Part shown: piece by piece, positions 34,259-42,769 of the stretch
Layout of the letters: each line of letters starts with the position of its first letter
Numbering within the stretch: position 1 is the stretch's first letter
Source of the DNA: an uncultured Serinicoccus sp.
GTDB lineage: Bacteria > Actinomycetota > Actinomycetes > Actinomycetales > Dermatophilaceae
Direction of reading: 5' to 3'
DNA length: 64,000 bases
Assembly (NCBI RefSeq): GCF_947500995.1
Contig: NZ_CANMUA010000001.1
Span: 186,001 to 250,000, forward strand
Translations under genes and position numbers: made by a program
The notes under the pieces: model-generated
What the model saw: the letters and a program-made list of their open reading frames with translations, nothing else
What the model was told of the DNA's origin: nothing
Databases searched by the model: none

Positions 34259-34264
34259 GGACCA

Positions 34265-34270
34265 AGGCTA
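34265..34270 (-). promoter_or_regulatory. -10 element of leaderless birA promoter
   Basis: TAGCCT on the minus strand, 6 nt before ATG 34258. It shares bases 34269-34270 with the -10 of the divergent carboxylase gene. Confidence 0.6.
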
Positions 34271-34274
34271 AGTT
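34269..34274 (+). promoter_or_regulatory. -10 element of leaderless carboxylase beta promoter
   Basis: TAAGTT, 6 nt before ATG 34281. It overlaps the birA -10 on the other strand by two bases. Confidence 0.6.
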
Positions 34275-34280
34275 GGGGGC

Positions 34281-35900
34281 ATGACCGACCAGCTCAGCGA
34301 CGACAGCCAGGACGCCGAGGGACCGGACCTGCGCACGACCGCCGGGCGGCTCGAGGACTACCGCGCACGGGTGGACCACGCCGTCCACGCCGGGTCCGAG
34401 AAGGCCGTCGAGAAGCAGCACGCCAAAGGCAAGCTCACCGCCCGGGAGCGCATCGAGGCGCTGCTGGACGAGGGCAGCTTCACCGAGCTCGACGCCCTGG
34501 CCCGGCACCGCTCGACGGCCTTCGGGCAGGAGCGCAACCGTCCCTACGGCGACGGCGTGGTCACCGGCTACGGCACCGTCGACGGTCGGCCCGTCGCCGT
34601 GTTCGCCCAGGACTTCACCGTCTTCGGCGGCTCCCTCGGGGAGGTCTACGGCGAGAAGATCGTCAAGGTCATGGATCTCGCGATGAAGATCGGGTGCCCG
34701 GTCGTCGGGATCAACGACTCCGGCGGCGCGCGCATCCAGGAGGGCGTGGTCGCCCTGGGGCTCTACGCCGAGATCTTCAAGCGCAACGTGCACGCCTCCG
34801 GGGTCATCCCGCAGATCTCCCTGGTCATGGGGCCCTGCGCCGGCGGGGCCGTCTACTCCCCCGCCATCACCGACTTCGTCGTCATGGTGGACCAGACCTC
34901 GCACATGTTCATCACCGGCCCGGACGTCATCAAGACCGTCACCGGCGAGGACGTCACCTTCGAGGAGCTGGGCGGGGCACGCACCCACAACTCCACCAGC
35001 GGCGTGGCCCACTACCTGGCCAGCGACGAGGACGACGCCTTCGGCTACGTCAAGGAGCTACTGGGCTTCCTGCCGCAGAACAACCTCGAGGACCCCCCGG
35101 TCTACGAGGAGGAGCCCGACGAGGAGCTCGGCGACGCCGACACCGAGCTCGACGTGCTCATCCCCGACTCCCCCGGAGTCCCCTACGACATCACCGAGGC
35201 CGTCCGCGCCGTGCTGGACGACGGCGACTTCCTCCAGGTGCAGGAGCTGTTCGCGCCCAACATCGTCGTGGGCTTCGGACGGGTCGAGGGTCGCTCGGTA
35301 GGGGTCGTGGCCAACCAGCCGATGCAGCTGGCCGGCACCCTGGACATCGACGCCTCGGAGAAGGCCGCCCGCTTCGTGCGCACGTGCGACGCCTTCAACA
35401 TCCCCATCCTCACCTTCGTCGACGTGCCGGGGTTCCTCCCGGGCACCGACCAGGAGTTCGGCGGGATCATCCGCCGTGGCGCCAAGCTGCTCTACGCCTA
35501 CGCCGAGGCGACCGTCCCCCTGGTCACGGTCATCACCCGCAAGGCCTACGGCGGCGCCTACGACGTCATGGGGTCCAAGCACCTCGGTGCCGACATCAAC
35601 CTGGCCTGGCCCACCGCCCAGATCGCCGTCATGGGCGCCCAGGGCGCCGCCAACATCCTCTACCGTCGCGAGCTGGCCCAGGTGCAGGCCGAGGGCGGTG
35701 ACGTGGAGGCCGAGCGGGCCCGCCGCATCCGGGAGTACGAGGACACCCTGGCCAACCCCTACGTCGCGGCCGAGCGCGGCTACGTCGACGCGGTCATCGA
35801 GCCGTCGCACACCCGCCTCGAGGTGGCCCGCGCCCTGCGCCACCTGCGCACCAAGCGGTCCAACCGGGCACCGCGCAAGCACGGGAACATCCCGCTGTGA
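34281..35900 (+). CDS. accD: Acyl-CoA carboxylase beta (carboxyltransferase) subunit
   Basis: A 539-residue carboxyltransferase of the propionyl/acetyl-CoA carboxylase beta type. Motifs: [18 protein letters not shown] near 46, [17 protein letters not shown] near 138, [17 protein letters not shown] near 183, [57 protein letters not shown] near 375-430. The two GG oxyanion pairs of the crotonase-like halves are present. Substrate (propionyl- or acetyl-CoA) cannot be fixed by eye. The biotin-carrying alpha subunit is not in the window; the epsilon-like subunit follows, overlapping by 4 nt. Confidence 0.93.
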   Translation: MTDQLSDDSQDAEGPDLRTTAGRLEDYRARVDHAVHAGSEKAVEKQHAKGKLTARERIEALLDEGSFTELDALARHRSTAFGQERNRPYGDGVVTGYGTVDGRPVAVFAQDFTVFGGSLGEVYGEKIVKVMDLAMKIGCPVVGINDSGGARIQEGVVALGLYAEIFKRNVHASGVIPQISLVMGPCAGGAVYSPAITDFVVMVDQTSHMFITGPDVIKTVTGEDVTFEELGGARTHNSTSGVAHYLASDEDDAFGYVKELLGFLPQNNLEDPPVYEEEPDEELGDADTELDVLIPDSPGVPYDITEAVRAVLDDGDFLQVQELFAPNIVVGFGRVEGRSVGVVANQPMQLAGTLDIDASEKAARFVRTCDAFNIPILTFVDVPGFLPGTDQEFGGIIRRGAKLLYAYAEATVPLVTVITRKAYGGAYDVMGSKHLGADINLAWPTAQIAVMGAQGAANILYRRELAQVQAEGGDVEAERARRIREYEDTLANPYVAAERGYVDAVIEPSHTRLEVARALRHLRTKRSNRAPRKHGNIPL

Positions 35901-36142
35901 GCGACACCACCGGACCCGCCGAGGCGCAGCAGCCCGCGCTGGTGCGCGTGGTGCGCGGCGCCCCGACGCCGGCCCAGCTCGCCGCGCTCACCGTGGTCCT
36001 CAGCGCTGCCGGCGGCGGCAGCGACACGGCGTCCGAGCGCCCCGGCGCCCCCCGCACCCTGTGGACGGCACGCGCGAGGTTCGCCCGGCCCCGCCCCTCG
36101 GTCGGGCCCGACGGGTGGCGCGCCTCGGCCCTGCCCCGCTAG
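35897..36142 (+). CDS. Acyl-CoA carboxylase epsilon-like subunit
   Basis: An 81-residue protein starting with GTG inside the stop of the beta gene (GTGA). The core [23 protein letters not shown] is the signature of the actinobacterial epsilon subunit that binds the beta carboxyltransferase and stimulates the complex; the tail [26 protein letters not shown] has the family's W-x-R end. It overlaps the convergent MOSC gene by 4 nt. Confidence 0.85.
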   Translation: MSDTTGPAEAQQPALVRVVRGAPTPAQLAALTVVLSAAGGGSDTASERPGAPRTLWTARARFARPRPSVGPDGWRASALPR

Positions 36143-36804
36143 CGGGAGGCGCGGGCCTCCAGCCGCCGGGCCAGGGCGTCGTGGTACCTCGCCGGCAGCG
36201 CGCCCGCGGCGACCACCTGCCGGGCCGCGGCAAGGTCCCCCATCGCCGCGGCGAAGGCGGTGCGCATGCTCACCCCGTGCGCCGGAGGGGCACCGAGCCC
36301 GATGGGGTCCCCCGGCGAGATCCGCCCCGGGGCGAGCACGCGCAGGTATGCGCCGCAGGCGCCACGCTCGGTGAACCGGCGGACCCAGCCCTGCACCCCC
36401 AGGTGCCGCGCGAAGGTGGCGCACGGCTGCCGCGGGAGCGAGACCTGCAGCGTCGCCGAGCCCACGTGCAGGTGCCGCCCGAGCTCGAGGCCGTGGAGGT
36501 CGATCCCCGACGTGGTGAGGTTCTCGCCGAAGGTGCCGTCCCGCAGCACCCGTCCGAGCTCCCCCTCCCACCAGTCGAGCTCCTCGCGGGCCACGGCATA
36601 CACGGCCTTGTCGGCGCCGCCGTGGTGCCGGGCGTCGCCGACGTGGTCGCCCACGGCCCCGGACCCGTCGCCGTACCGGGGTCCGGGCGCGAGGACGTCG
36701 ATCCCGTCCACCGGGTGCTTGTCTATACCGGTGGTGCGCGGCGTGCCGGGGTCGGGCTTGGGCCGGGCGAGGTTGGTGGAGCGGACGCACGCCCTCCCGG
36801 TCAT
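36139..36804 (-). CDS. MOSC domain protein
   Basis: A 221-residue protein of the MOSC family (molybdenum cofactor sulfurase C-terminal/YiiM-like). Visible: DKHPVDGIDVLAPGPRYGDGSGAVGDHVGDARHHGG at the start, DWWEGELGRVLRDGTFGENLTTSGIDL near 78, and VSLPRQPCATFARHLG near 122 with the conserved Cys of the family. YiiM-like proteins reduce N-hydroxylated bases or transfer sulfur to molybdenum cofactor. The ATG start overlaps the stop of the symporter gene (ATGA), an odd functional pairing. Confidence 0.88.
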   Translation of the reverse strand: MTGRACVRSTNLARPKPDPGTPRTTGIDKHPVDGIDVLAPGPRYGDGSGAVGDHVGDARHHGGADKAVYAVAREELDWWEGELGRVLRDGTFGENLTTSGIDLHGLELGRHLHVGSATLQVSLPRQPCATFARHLGVQGWVRRFTERGACGAYLRVLAPGRISPGDPIGLGAPPAHGVSMRTAFAAAMGDLAAARQVVAAGALPARYHDALARRLEARASR

Positions 36805-38270
36805 GTCGTGACGGCGTCCACGCCGTCGGCGCCCTTCTCCTGCAGCTCGCGGCGTTCGGCGTCGGCCCGCGGCCGGAAGTAGAACCACCCGGTGCCCACG
36901 GCGACCAGGAACAGCGCGAGCATCACCGAGAACAGCGGCCAGATGCCGGTGAGCGCGATGACCGGGACGGCCAGCGCGGTGACGAGGCCGCCGCCGAAGA
37001 ACGGCTCGAAGACCAGCTGCTTGTAGCCGAACGCCTCGAAGGCCGGGCTCTCGCCGTCCGGGTCGGTGATCCGCATGAGGATGAGCCCGGTGGCGGTGAC
37101 GCCCATGGACTGGCCGAAGTCGCCGATGCCCCGCTCGAACCAGTAGCGGCCGATGATCCGCGGGGCGAACCACAGGAAGAGCCCGACGTTGAGCGCGATG
37201 CCGGCCACCGCCAGCAGCAGGAACGAGCCGATGTTGGAGCCGATCGCCTCCAGCGAGAGCGTGCCGATCGCGGCCACGATGAGGAAGTCGAGGGCCCAGC
37301 CCTGGATGCGCAGCATGATCTGGTGGTCGATGAGGTGGTCGACGCCGAGCGCGGCCGCCGCGGCCTGGATGGCGACGCCCCCGAGCAGCGCCAACGGGAA
37401 GAGCGGGACGAAGGCGAAGATCTCCAGCGGCGTGTCGCCGTTGATGAGCACGCTGGAGTAGGTCTGCGACTCCACCCACCGCAGCGCCTCGAGGAAGAGC
37501 CACCCGATGAGGATGGCCACCGCCACCAGCGCCATGTGCAGGGACAGCGGCTCCACCGAGGAGGGGCGGCTGGTCATGGTCCCCGCGGGGTAGTACTCGT
37601 CCTTGCGGAACAGCCCCTTCTGCTCCTCGACCGAGGCCTGGACGTCGCCCTTGAGGATCTCGGTGCGTCCGGTCCGGACCCCCCAGTTGATGAGGGCGAT
37701 GCCGATGACGACGCCGGCGACGATGCCGACGGTGGCCAGCCCGACCGCGAGGTCGGCACCCTCGCCGTAGCCGAGGTCCTCGAGCACCGGACGCATGCCC
37801 GCCGCGGTGCCGTGGCCCCCCTCGAAGCCCATCTCGATGAGGGCCCCGACCATCGGCTCGGCGGCCAGCAGCGGCACCAGGACGAGCGCGGCGAGGAGCA
37901 GCCCGACGACGTACTGGCCGGACCCCATCGCGACCCCCAGGGCCAGCTGCGGGCCGACGAGCTTGCCGGCGCGGCGCGGGGTGGGCAGGTCCTGGCCGAG
38001 GAACATCGTGGCGAAGACCACGCTGATGAGCAGGCCCGGCAGGGCGGTCCACACGTCGAGCATCGGCTGGGTGAAGAGCCCGTTCTCGCCGACCGGGCCA
38101 CCGACGCGGCCCAGCACCTGCGGCCCGAGGAGCAGGATGAGGAAGCCGCCGATGATCGAGCTGGGCAGGAAGAGCTTCTGCACCCATCCCACCTTGACCC
38201 TCACCACCTTGCCGAGGAGCAGGAAGAGCCCCAGCACGATGAGCGCGAATCCGATCTGGTCTGCGGACAT
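36801..38270 (-). CDS. gltS: Sodium:glutamate symporter-like membrane transporter
   Basis: A 489-residue integral membrane protein with about a dozen hydrophobic segments. It resembles GltS (ESS family): SIIGGFLILLLGPQVLG near 37, ATMFLGQDLP near 86, LALGVAMGSGQYVVGLLLA near 108, the inverted-repeat motif EMGFEGGHGTAAGMRPVLEDLG near 147 and DFGQSMGVTATGLILMRITDPDG near 385. The GGHGTA and GxTATG motifs fit the family. It is longer than E. coli GltS (about 400) because of an extra cytoplasmic loop near 220 and a charged tail. RBS GGGAGGG precedes the ATG; no -10 is obvious. Confidence 0.85.
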   Translation of the reverse strand: MSADQIGFALIVLGLFLLLGKVVRVKVGWVQKLFLPSSIIGGFLILLLGPQVLGRVGGPVGENGLFTQPMLDVWTALPGLLISVVFATMFLGQDLPTPRRAGKLVGPQLALGVAMGSGQYVVGLLLAALVLVPLLAAEPMVGALIEMGFEGGHGTAAGMRPVLEDLGYGEGADLAVGLATVGIVAGVVIGIALINWGVRTGRTEILKGDVQASVEEQKGLFRKDEYYPAGTMTSRPSSVEPLSLHMALVAVAILIGWLFLEALRWVESQTYSSVLINGDTPLEIFAFVPLFPLALLGGVAIQAAAAALGVDHLIDHQIMLRIQGWALDFLIVAAIGTLSLEAIGSNIGSFLLLAVAGIALNVGLFLWFAPRIIGRYWFERGIGDFGQSMGVTATGLILMRITDPDGESPAFEAFGYKQLVFEPFFGGGLVTALAVPVIALTGIWPLFSVMLALFLVAVGTGWFYFRPRADAERRELQEKGADGVDAVTT

Positions 38271-38345
38271 GGCCGCCCTCCCTCAGTCTGATGGTGCGGT
38301 CACCCTGACACAGGACGTCCGCCACCGCCAGCGACCGGCCGAGGT

Positions 38346-39155
38346 TCAGCCGGACGGGTCCGGACGGGTGGCGACCGCGAAGACCCGCCGGAACGGCAGC
38401 ACCACCCCCGCCTCGGTGCGGGGGTATGCCTCCCGCAGCGCCGCGCGGAGCTCGTCGGCGAAGGCCTCGCGCAGGTCCGGCGGCAGGGCCTGCAGGGTGG
38501 GGCGGGCGCCCGTGGCGCTCACCCAGGTGAACACCGGGTCGGGGTCCTGCCCCGCGGGGTCGAGGACGTGCAGGTAGGTGGTCTCCCAGGCGTCCACCTC
38601 GCACCCCGCGCCGGCCAGCACCCGGAGGTAGTCGACCGGGTCGTGCGCGGCCGGGGTCGGCACCCCGGCGAGGTGCGCGGCATACCGCGGCCGCGCCGCG
38701 ATCTCGCGGCGCCGGGTGTGGCTGGGCTCGCCCATGTTCCCCGGCACCGTCATCGCGAGGACCCCTCCGGGGCGCAGCCGCCCGACCAGCTCCGGCAGCA
38801 GGGCGAGGTGCCCGGGGACCCACTGCAGGGTGGCGGTCGTCACCAGCAGGTCGACCTCCCCCGGACCCGCGCCGCCGCGGGCCCAGTCGACGAGGTCGCC
38901 CACCTCCGCCCGGGCCCTGCCCCCTCCGGCCGTCTCCCGCGCCGCGGCCACCATCTCCGGCGAGGAGTCCAGGCCGAGCACGTCGGCGCCCGGCCACCGG
39001 TCCGCGAGCCACCGCAGCCCGTGGCCGGGTCCGCAGCCCAGGTCGACGACGTGTCGCGGCTCGAGCCGGGGCACCCGGGCCATGAGCTCGACGAACGGCC
39101 GGTCCCGCTCGGCGGCGTACCGCCGGTAGTGGCCAGGGTCCCAGCTAGTGCTCAC
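38346..39155 (-). CDS. tam: Trans-aconitate 2-methyltransferase-like SAM methyltransferase
   Basis: A 269-residue class I methyltransferase with SWDPGHYRRYAAERDRPFVELMARVP at the start, SAM motif VVDLGCGPGHGLRWLADRWPGADVLGLDSSPEMVAAAR at 36-72, and LLVTTATLQWVPGH near 104, matching Tam. In its family it methylates trans-aconitate, detoxifying an inhibitor of aconitase. It overlaps the upstream membrane protein gene by 11 nt. Confidence 0.88.
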   Translation of the reverse strand: MSTSWDPGHYRRYAAERDRPFVELMARVPRLEPRHVVDLGCGPGHGLRWLADRWPGADVLGLDSSPEMVAAARETAGGGRARAEVGDLVDWARGGAGPGEVDLLVTTATLQWVPGHLALLPELVGRLRPGGVLAMTVPGNMGEPSHTRRREIAARPRYAAHLAGVPTPAAHDPVDYLRVLAGAGCEVDAWETTYLHVLDPAGQDPDPVFTWVSATGARPTLQALPPDLREAFADELRAALREAYPRTEAGVVLPFRRVFAVATRPDPSG

Positions 39156-40182
39156 GAGGCTCCTCCCCGCCGTGGCTGTCGCGGCGCTCCCCCTCCCGCA
39201 GCGCCCGGTAGACGGCCCGGACCCCGACCGCGCGCTCCAGCTCGTCGGTGACGACCGAGAAGAACTGGTGCCGGTAGGTGTCGTCGGTGACCGCGCTCAC
39301 GATGAAGTAGAGCCCGGAGAACGAGGCGAGGAACAACGAGACCTTGACCAGCTCGACCGAGACGCTGCCCAGGTAGGGCACGTGGCGGGTCTGCTCCAGA
39401 CCCGTCCAGTTCAGCTGGGTCTGCTGCTGCATGATGATCGAGCCGAAGACGAGCAGGAAGATGAAGACCGCCACGATGAGGGCCACGACCTGCACCAGCT
39501 GGATGAGCAGCAGGGCGATGATGAGGTTCCACCGCTCGAAGCCGGTGACGCGGGCGTAGGACGCCGTGTCCACCCCGGGGTCCGCGGCGAGCCGGGCCTG
39601 GGTGGCCTGCATGGGCGTGCCGCGGCAGGCACGCTCCAGGAAGGCCTCGTCGACGGCGTCGTCGGCCCGGTCGACCTCCTCCGGCAGCCGGATGAGCTGG
39701 AACACGACACCGACGCCCAGGAGGAGCAGCACCACCAGCCAGTGCGTGGCGAAGGGCAGGCTCGCGCTCATCTCCCACGCCTCGGCGTTGATGAAGAGGA
39801 AGGCCACGAAGAGCAGCAGCAGCGGCAGCGCGCGCATCGCGGTCCCGACCAGGAGCGGGACGCTCGTGACCGTGCGGCGCAGCGCGAAGGTGAGGATCGG
39901 GCGCGCGTGCAGGGCGGTCGAGGCATACCAGAGGACCGCGAGGAGGAGCAGCGTCAGCCACACCGCCGGCGCCGCGCTGACCTGCTGCGAGACCCACCCG
40001 AGCGCCCCGCCGAGCGCGGCCGTGACGACGACCACGAGCAGGCCCACGGGCACGAGGTGACGGGGGCGCAGGGCGGCCCGGGCCGCCGCCCGCTCGGCCG
40101 GCACGAAGTAGGACAGGCCGTGCGCGAGGAACCAGCGCTCGGTCTCGCGACGGGGGTCGGCGGGGCGGGGTCGGCGGGGCAC
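39145..40182 (-). CDS. Uncharacterised multispanning membrane protein
   Basis: A 345-residue protein I cannot assign to a characterised family. It has a basic cytoplasmic N-terminus (RRPRPADPRRETERWFLAHGLSYFV), a run of at least six hydrophobic helices (LVPVGLLVVVVTAALGGALG; VWLTLLLLAVLWYA; ALPLLLLFVAFLFI; HWLVVLLLLGVGVVFQLI; IIALLLIQLVQVVALIVAVFIFLLVFG; VKVSLFLASFSGLYFIVSAV) and a charged C-terminal tail. No catalytic or transport motif is evident. GTG 40182 is set by TACCCT 6 nt upstream; the longer open frame upstream belongs to antisense of the next gene. It is divergent from DUF885. Confidence 0.75.
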   Translation of the reverse strand: MPRRPRPADPRRETERWFLAHGLSYFVPAERAAARAALRPRHLVPVGLLVVVVTAALGGALGWVSQQVSAAPAVWLTLLLLAVLWYASTALHARPILTFALRRTVTSVPLLVGTAMRALPLLLLFVAFLFINAEAWEMSASLPFATHWLVVLLLLGVGVVFQLIRLPEEVDRADDAVDEAFLERACRGTPMQATQARLAADPGVDTASYARVTGFERWNLIIALLLIQLVQVVALIVAVFIFLLVFGSIIMQQQTQLNWTGLEQTRHVPYLGSVSVELVKVSLFLASFSGLYFIVSAVTDDTYRHQFFSVVTDELERAVGVRAVYRALREGERRDSHGGEEPREH

Positions 40183-40188
40183 GAGCAC

Positions 40189-40194
40189 AGGGTA
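40189..40194 (-). promoter_or_regulatory. -10 element of leaderless membrane protein promoter
   Basis: TACCCT on the minus strand, 6 nt before GTG 40182. It overlaps a copy of the dispersed word GGTATGC at 40191-40197. Confidence 0.55.
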
Positions 40195-40224
40195 TGCACG
40201 CGGGGACGGCCCGCCCGCGCGCGG

Positions 40225-40230
40225 TAGGTT
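40225..40230 (+). promoter_or_regulatory. -10 element of leaderless DUF885 promoter
   Basis: TAGGTT ends 6 nt before GTG 40237; no ribosome site. Confidence 0.6.
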
Positions 40231-40236
40231 GCGTGG

Positions 40237-41922
40237 GTGACCACGCAGAGCCGCGAGCAGACCGACATCGACCGCATCGCCGAGGACCACCTGGACGCCA
40301 CCGTGGCGCTCAGCCCGCTCGAGGCGACCTACCTGGGCGTGCCCGGCCGGGACGCCGAGATCGACGACCTGTCGCTGGAGGGGCTGCGCGCGCAGCGGGC
40401 GCAGTGCGCGAGCACCCTGGCCGCCCTGGAGGGCGCCCGCCCGGTCGACGAGACCGACCGGGTGACGGTGGCCGCGCTGCGCGAGCGGCTGGGCCTGGAG
40501 GTCGAGCTCCTGGACCTGGTCCTGGAGGGCCGGACGCCGGTGGAGTTCAACGTGCTCACCGCCGCCCCGCTGGCGGTGCGGGACGTCTTCGACCTCATGC
40601 CCAAGGACACCGAGGAGCACTGGGGGACGGTCGCCGCCCGGCTGCGCGCCGTGCCCACCGCCCTGGAGCAGTTCGTCTCCGCGCTGCGCTGGTCCGCGCA
40701 GCGGGGTCAGGTCCCGCCGGTCCGCCAGGTGCGCGGCGTCGCGGGGCAGTGCCGGGACCAGGCCGGCGACGAGGCCAGCAGCTTCGACGCCCTCGTCCGC
40801 GAGGCGGCGGACCAGCCCGAGGCGGTCCGCGCGGACCTCGCCGCAGCGGTCACCGACGCGAAGGCGGCCTTCGGCGAGCTCGCGGCATACCTCACCGACG
40901 AGCTGGAGCCGCAGGCGCCGGAGTCAGACGCGTGCGGGCGCGAGCTCTACCGGCTGCGGTCGCGCAGCTTCCTCGGTGCCGAGATCGACCTCGAGGAGAC
41001 CTACCGGTGGGGCCAGGAGGAGCTCGCGCGGATCACCGCCATGATGGAGGAGGCGGCCGAGGCGGTCCGCCCGGGTGCGGGCGTCGAGGAGGCCGTCGCG
41101 ATCCTGGACGCCGACCCGCGGTACGCCCTGGAGGGCACCGAGGCGCTGCGCGAGTGGATGCAGGTCAGGGCGGACGAGGCGGTGGCCGAGCTCGCCGGCA
41201 CGCAGTTCGACGTGCCGGAGCCCGTGCGGCGCATCGAGTGCATGATCGCCCCCAGCCAGACGGGAGGCATCTACTACACCGGTCCCAGCGAGGACTTCAC
41301 CCGTCCGGGTCGGATGTGGTGGTCGGTGCCCAAGGGGGTCACCCGGTTCTCCACCTGGCGCGAGCTCACCACCGTCTACCACGAGGGCGTCCCGGGCCAC
41401 CACCTGCAGATCGCGCAGACCGTGTACCGCTCCGAGCTGCTCAACCGCTGGCGTCGCCTGGCGTCCTGGACCTCCGGGCACGGGGAGGGCTGGGCGCTCT
41501 ACGCCGAGTGGCTCATGGCCGACCTGGGCCACATGGACGACCCGGGCAACCGGATGGGCCTGCTCGGCGGGCAGTCGCTGCGGGCGGCCCGGGTGGTCAT
41601 CGACATCGGGGTGCACTGCGGCTTCGAGGCTCCGGCCGAGGTCGGCGGCGGGGAGTGGACGTACGACAAGGCCTGGCGCTTCCTCACCGCGCACGCCCAC
41701 GAGAACGAGGAGTCCCTGCGCTTCGAGCTGGACCGCTACCTCGGCTGGCCCGGGCAGGCCCCGAGCTACAAGATCGGCGAGCGGCTGTGGCTGGAGCTGC
41801 GCGAGGAGTGCCGTCGCCGGGAGGGCGACGACTTCGACCTCAAGGCCTTCCACCGACGGGCGCTCGACATCGGCGGCGTCGGTCTCGACACGCTGCGTGC
41901 GGCGGTGCTCGGCGAGCTGTGA
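40237..41922 (+). CDS. DUF885 domain protein (putative metallopeptidase)
   Basis: A 561-residue protein of the DUF885 family, often annotated as putative peptidases or lipoproteins. The decisive motif is VYHEGVPGHHLQIAQ near residue 388, an HExxPGHH signature typical of the family and compatible with zinc binding; the downstream GHGEGWALYAEWLM near 418 provides a third ligand candidate. No signal peptide is present here, so it is probably cytosolic. The substrate is unknown. The GTG start is set by TAGGTT 6 nt upstream, and a GNAT gene follows by a GTGA overlap. Confidence 0.88.
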   Translation: MTTQSREQTDIDRIAEDHLDATVALSPLEATYLGVPGRDAEIDDLSLEGLRAQRAQCASTLAALEGARPVDETDRVTVAALRERLGLEVELLDLVLEGRTPVEFNVLTAAPLAVRDVFDLMPKDTEEHWGTVAARLRAVPTALEQFVSALRWSAQRGQVPPVRQVRGVAGQCRDQAGDEASSFDALVREAADQPEAVRADLAAAVTDAKAAFGELAAYLTDELEPQAPESDACGRELYRLRSRSFLGAEIDLEETYRWGQEELARITAMMEEAAEAVRPGAGVEEAVAILDADPRYALEGTEALREWMQVRADEAVAELAGTQFDVPEPVRRIECMIAPSQTGGIYYTGPSEDFTRPGRMWWSVPKGVTRFSTWRELTTVYHEGVPGHHLQIAQTVYRSELLNRWRRLASWTSGHGEGWALYAEWLMADLGHMDDPGNRMGLLGGQSLRAARVVIDIGVHCGFEAPAEVGGGEWTYDKAWRFLTAHAHENEESLRFELDRYLGWPGQAPSYKIGERLWLELREECRRREGDDFDLKAFHRRALDIGGVGLDTLRAAVLGEL

Positions 41923-42512
41923 GCGGCCGGCCGCAGGCCCCGCGGCGGACCACCCGCCGGCTCGTGCTCCGCGGGTTCGTCGAGGCCGACCGGGAGCCGT
42001 TCGCCGCGATGAACGCCGACCCCGAGGTGACGCGCTACCTGCAGGGCCCGATGAGCCGCGAGCGCTCGGACGCCTTCGTCGACCGCATCGACGCCTGCTG
42101 GTCCGGGCGGGGCTACGGGCTGTGGGCGCTGGAACGGCGCGACACCGGCGCGTTCCTCGGCTACACCGGGCTGTGGCCCGCGGACTTCCTGCCCTCGGGG
42201 CCCGCCGTCGAGGTGGGGTGGCGGCTGGCCCGGTCGGCCTGGGGCCACGGGTTCGCCACCGAGGCGGCCACCGAGGCGCTGCGTCTGGGCTTCACCGAGG
42301 TCGGGCTGGCGGAGATCGTCTCGTTCACCCCGGCGGTCAACACCGCCTCGCTGCGGGTCATGGGCCGGATCGGGCTCCGGCGCGACCCGGCCCGGGACTT
42401 CGACCACCCCCGGGTGGACGCGACGGCATACCCCGAGCTCGTGCGGCACCTCGTCCACGCCCTCGACGGCCAGGCGTGGCGGGATCACGCCGCCGGCGCC
42501 GGCCGGTCGTGA
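41919..42512 (+). CDS. GNAT family N-acetyltransferase (RimJ/RimL-like)
   Basis: A 197-residue acetyltransferase of the RimJ/RimL class: RLVLRGFVEADREPFAAMNADPEVTRYLQGPMSRERSDAFVDRI at the start, GYGLWALERRDTGAFLGYTGLW, then EVGWRLARSAWGHGFATEAATEALRLGFTEVGLAEIVSFTPAVNTASLRVMGRIGL, which includes the acetyl-CoA-binding GxGxAT-like loop (WGHGFATEA). The acceptor is unknown. The GTG start lies inside the DUF885 stop (GTGA), so they share a transcript. Confidence 0.9.
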   Translation: MSGRPQAPRRTTRRLVLRGFVEADREPFAAMNADPEVTRYLQGPMSRERSDAFVDRIDACWSGRGYGLWALERRDTGAFLGYTGLWPADFLPSGPAVEVGWRLARSAWGHGFATEAATEALRLGFTEVGLAEIVSFTPAVNTASLRVMGRIGLRRDPARDFDHPRVDATAYPELVRHLVHALDGQAWRDHAAGAGRS

Positions 42513-42579
42513 CGGCGGCTCGGGCCGCGGACGTGACGGGGGTTCGGGCCGCGGTTGTGACGGTGGCTGCGGCCGGGGG
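42508..42579. repeat. Three tandem 24-bp repeats after the GNAT gene
   Basis: Degenerate copies beginning at 42508, 42532 and 42556 share GTGACGGnGGnTnGGGCCG. They begin at the GNAT stop codon. The array also forms a 26-codon open frame beginning GTG at 42509 (VTAARAADVTGVRAAVV...) overlapping the GNAT stop; whether it is translated is unknown. The rest of this 257-bp gap (42580-42756) shows nothing recognisable before the maf promoter. Confidence 0.75.
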
Positions 42580-42756
42580 TCGCCGCTGAGCGTCGCCGCC
42601 GCGCACCACGAGACCCACGGGCCACACGGGCCCCTGAGTGCGGGGACAGGTGCGGATGACGGGGATATACCCCCCGCACCGGTCAACGTCCCCGCACCAC
42701 GGGGCTGCCGTGACGGGTGCGGCCCGTGGGACGGCGCCGCGGTCGGCCGACGCCGG

Positions 42757-42762
42757 TAGGCT
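42757..42762 (+). promoter_or_regulatory. -10 element of leaderless maf promoter
   Basis: TAGGCT ends 7 nt before GTG 42770; no ribosome site. Confidence 0.6.
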
Positions 42763-42769
42763 CCCGTCC

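Noticed and set aside
36139-39012. A 957-residue minus-strand frame running from the methyltransferase to the MOSC gene
   Set aside because: Only its last 221 codons are the MOSC gene; the rest is an alternative frame of the GltS and Tam genes, whose own frames have clear domains.
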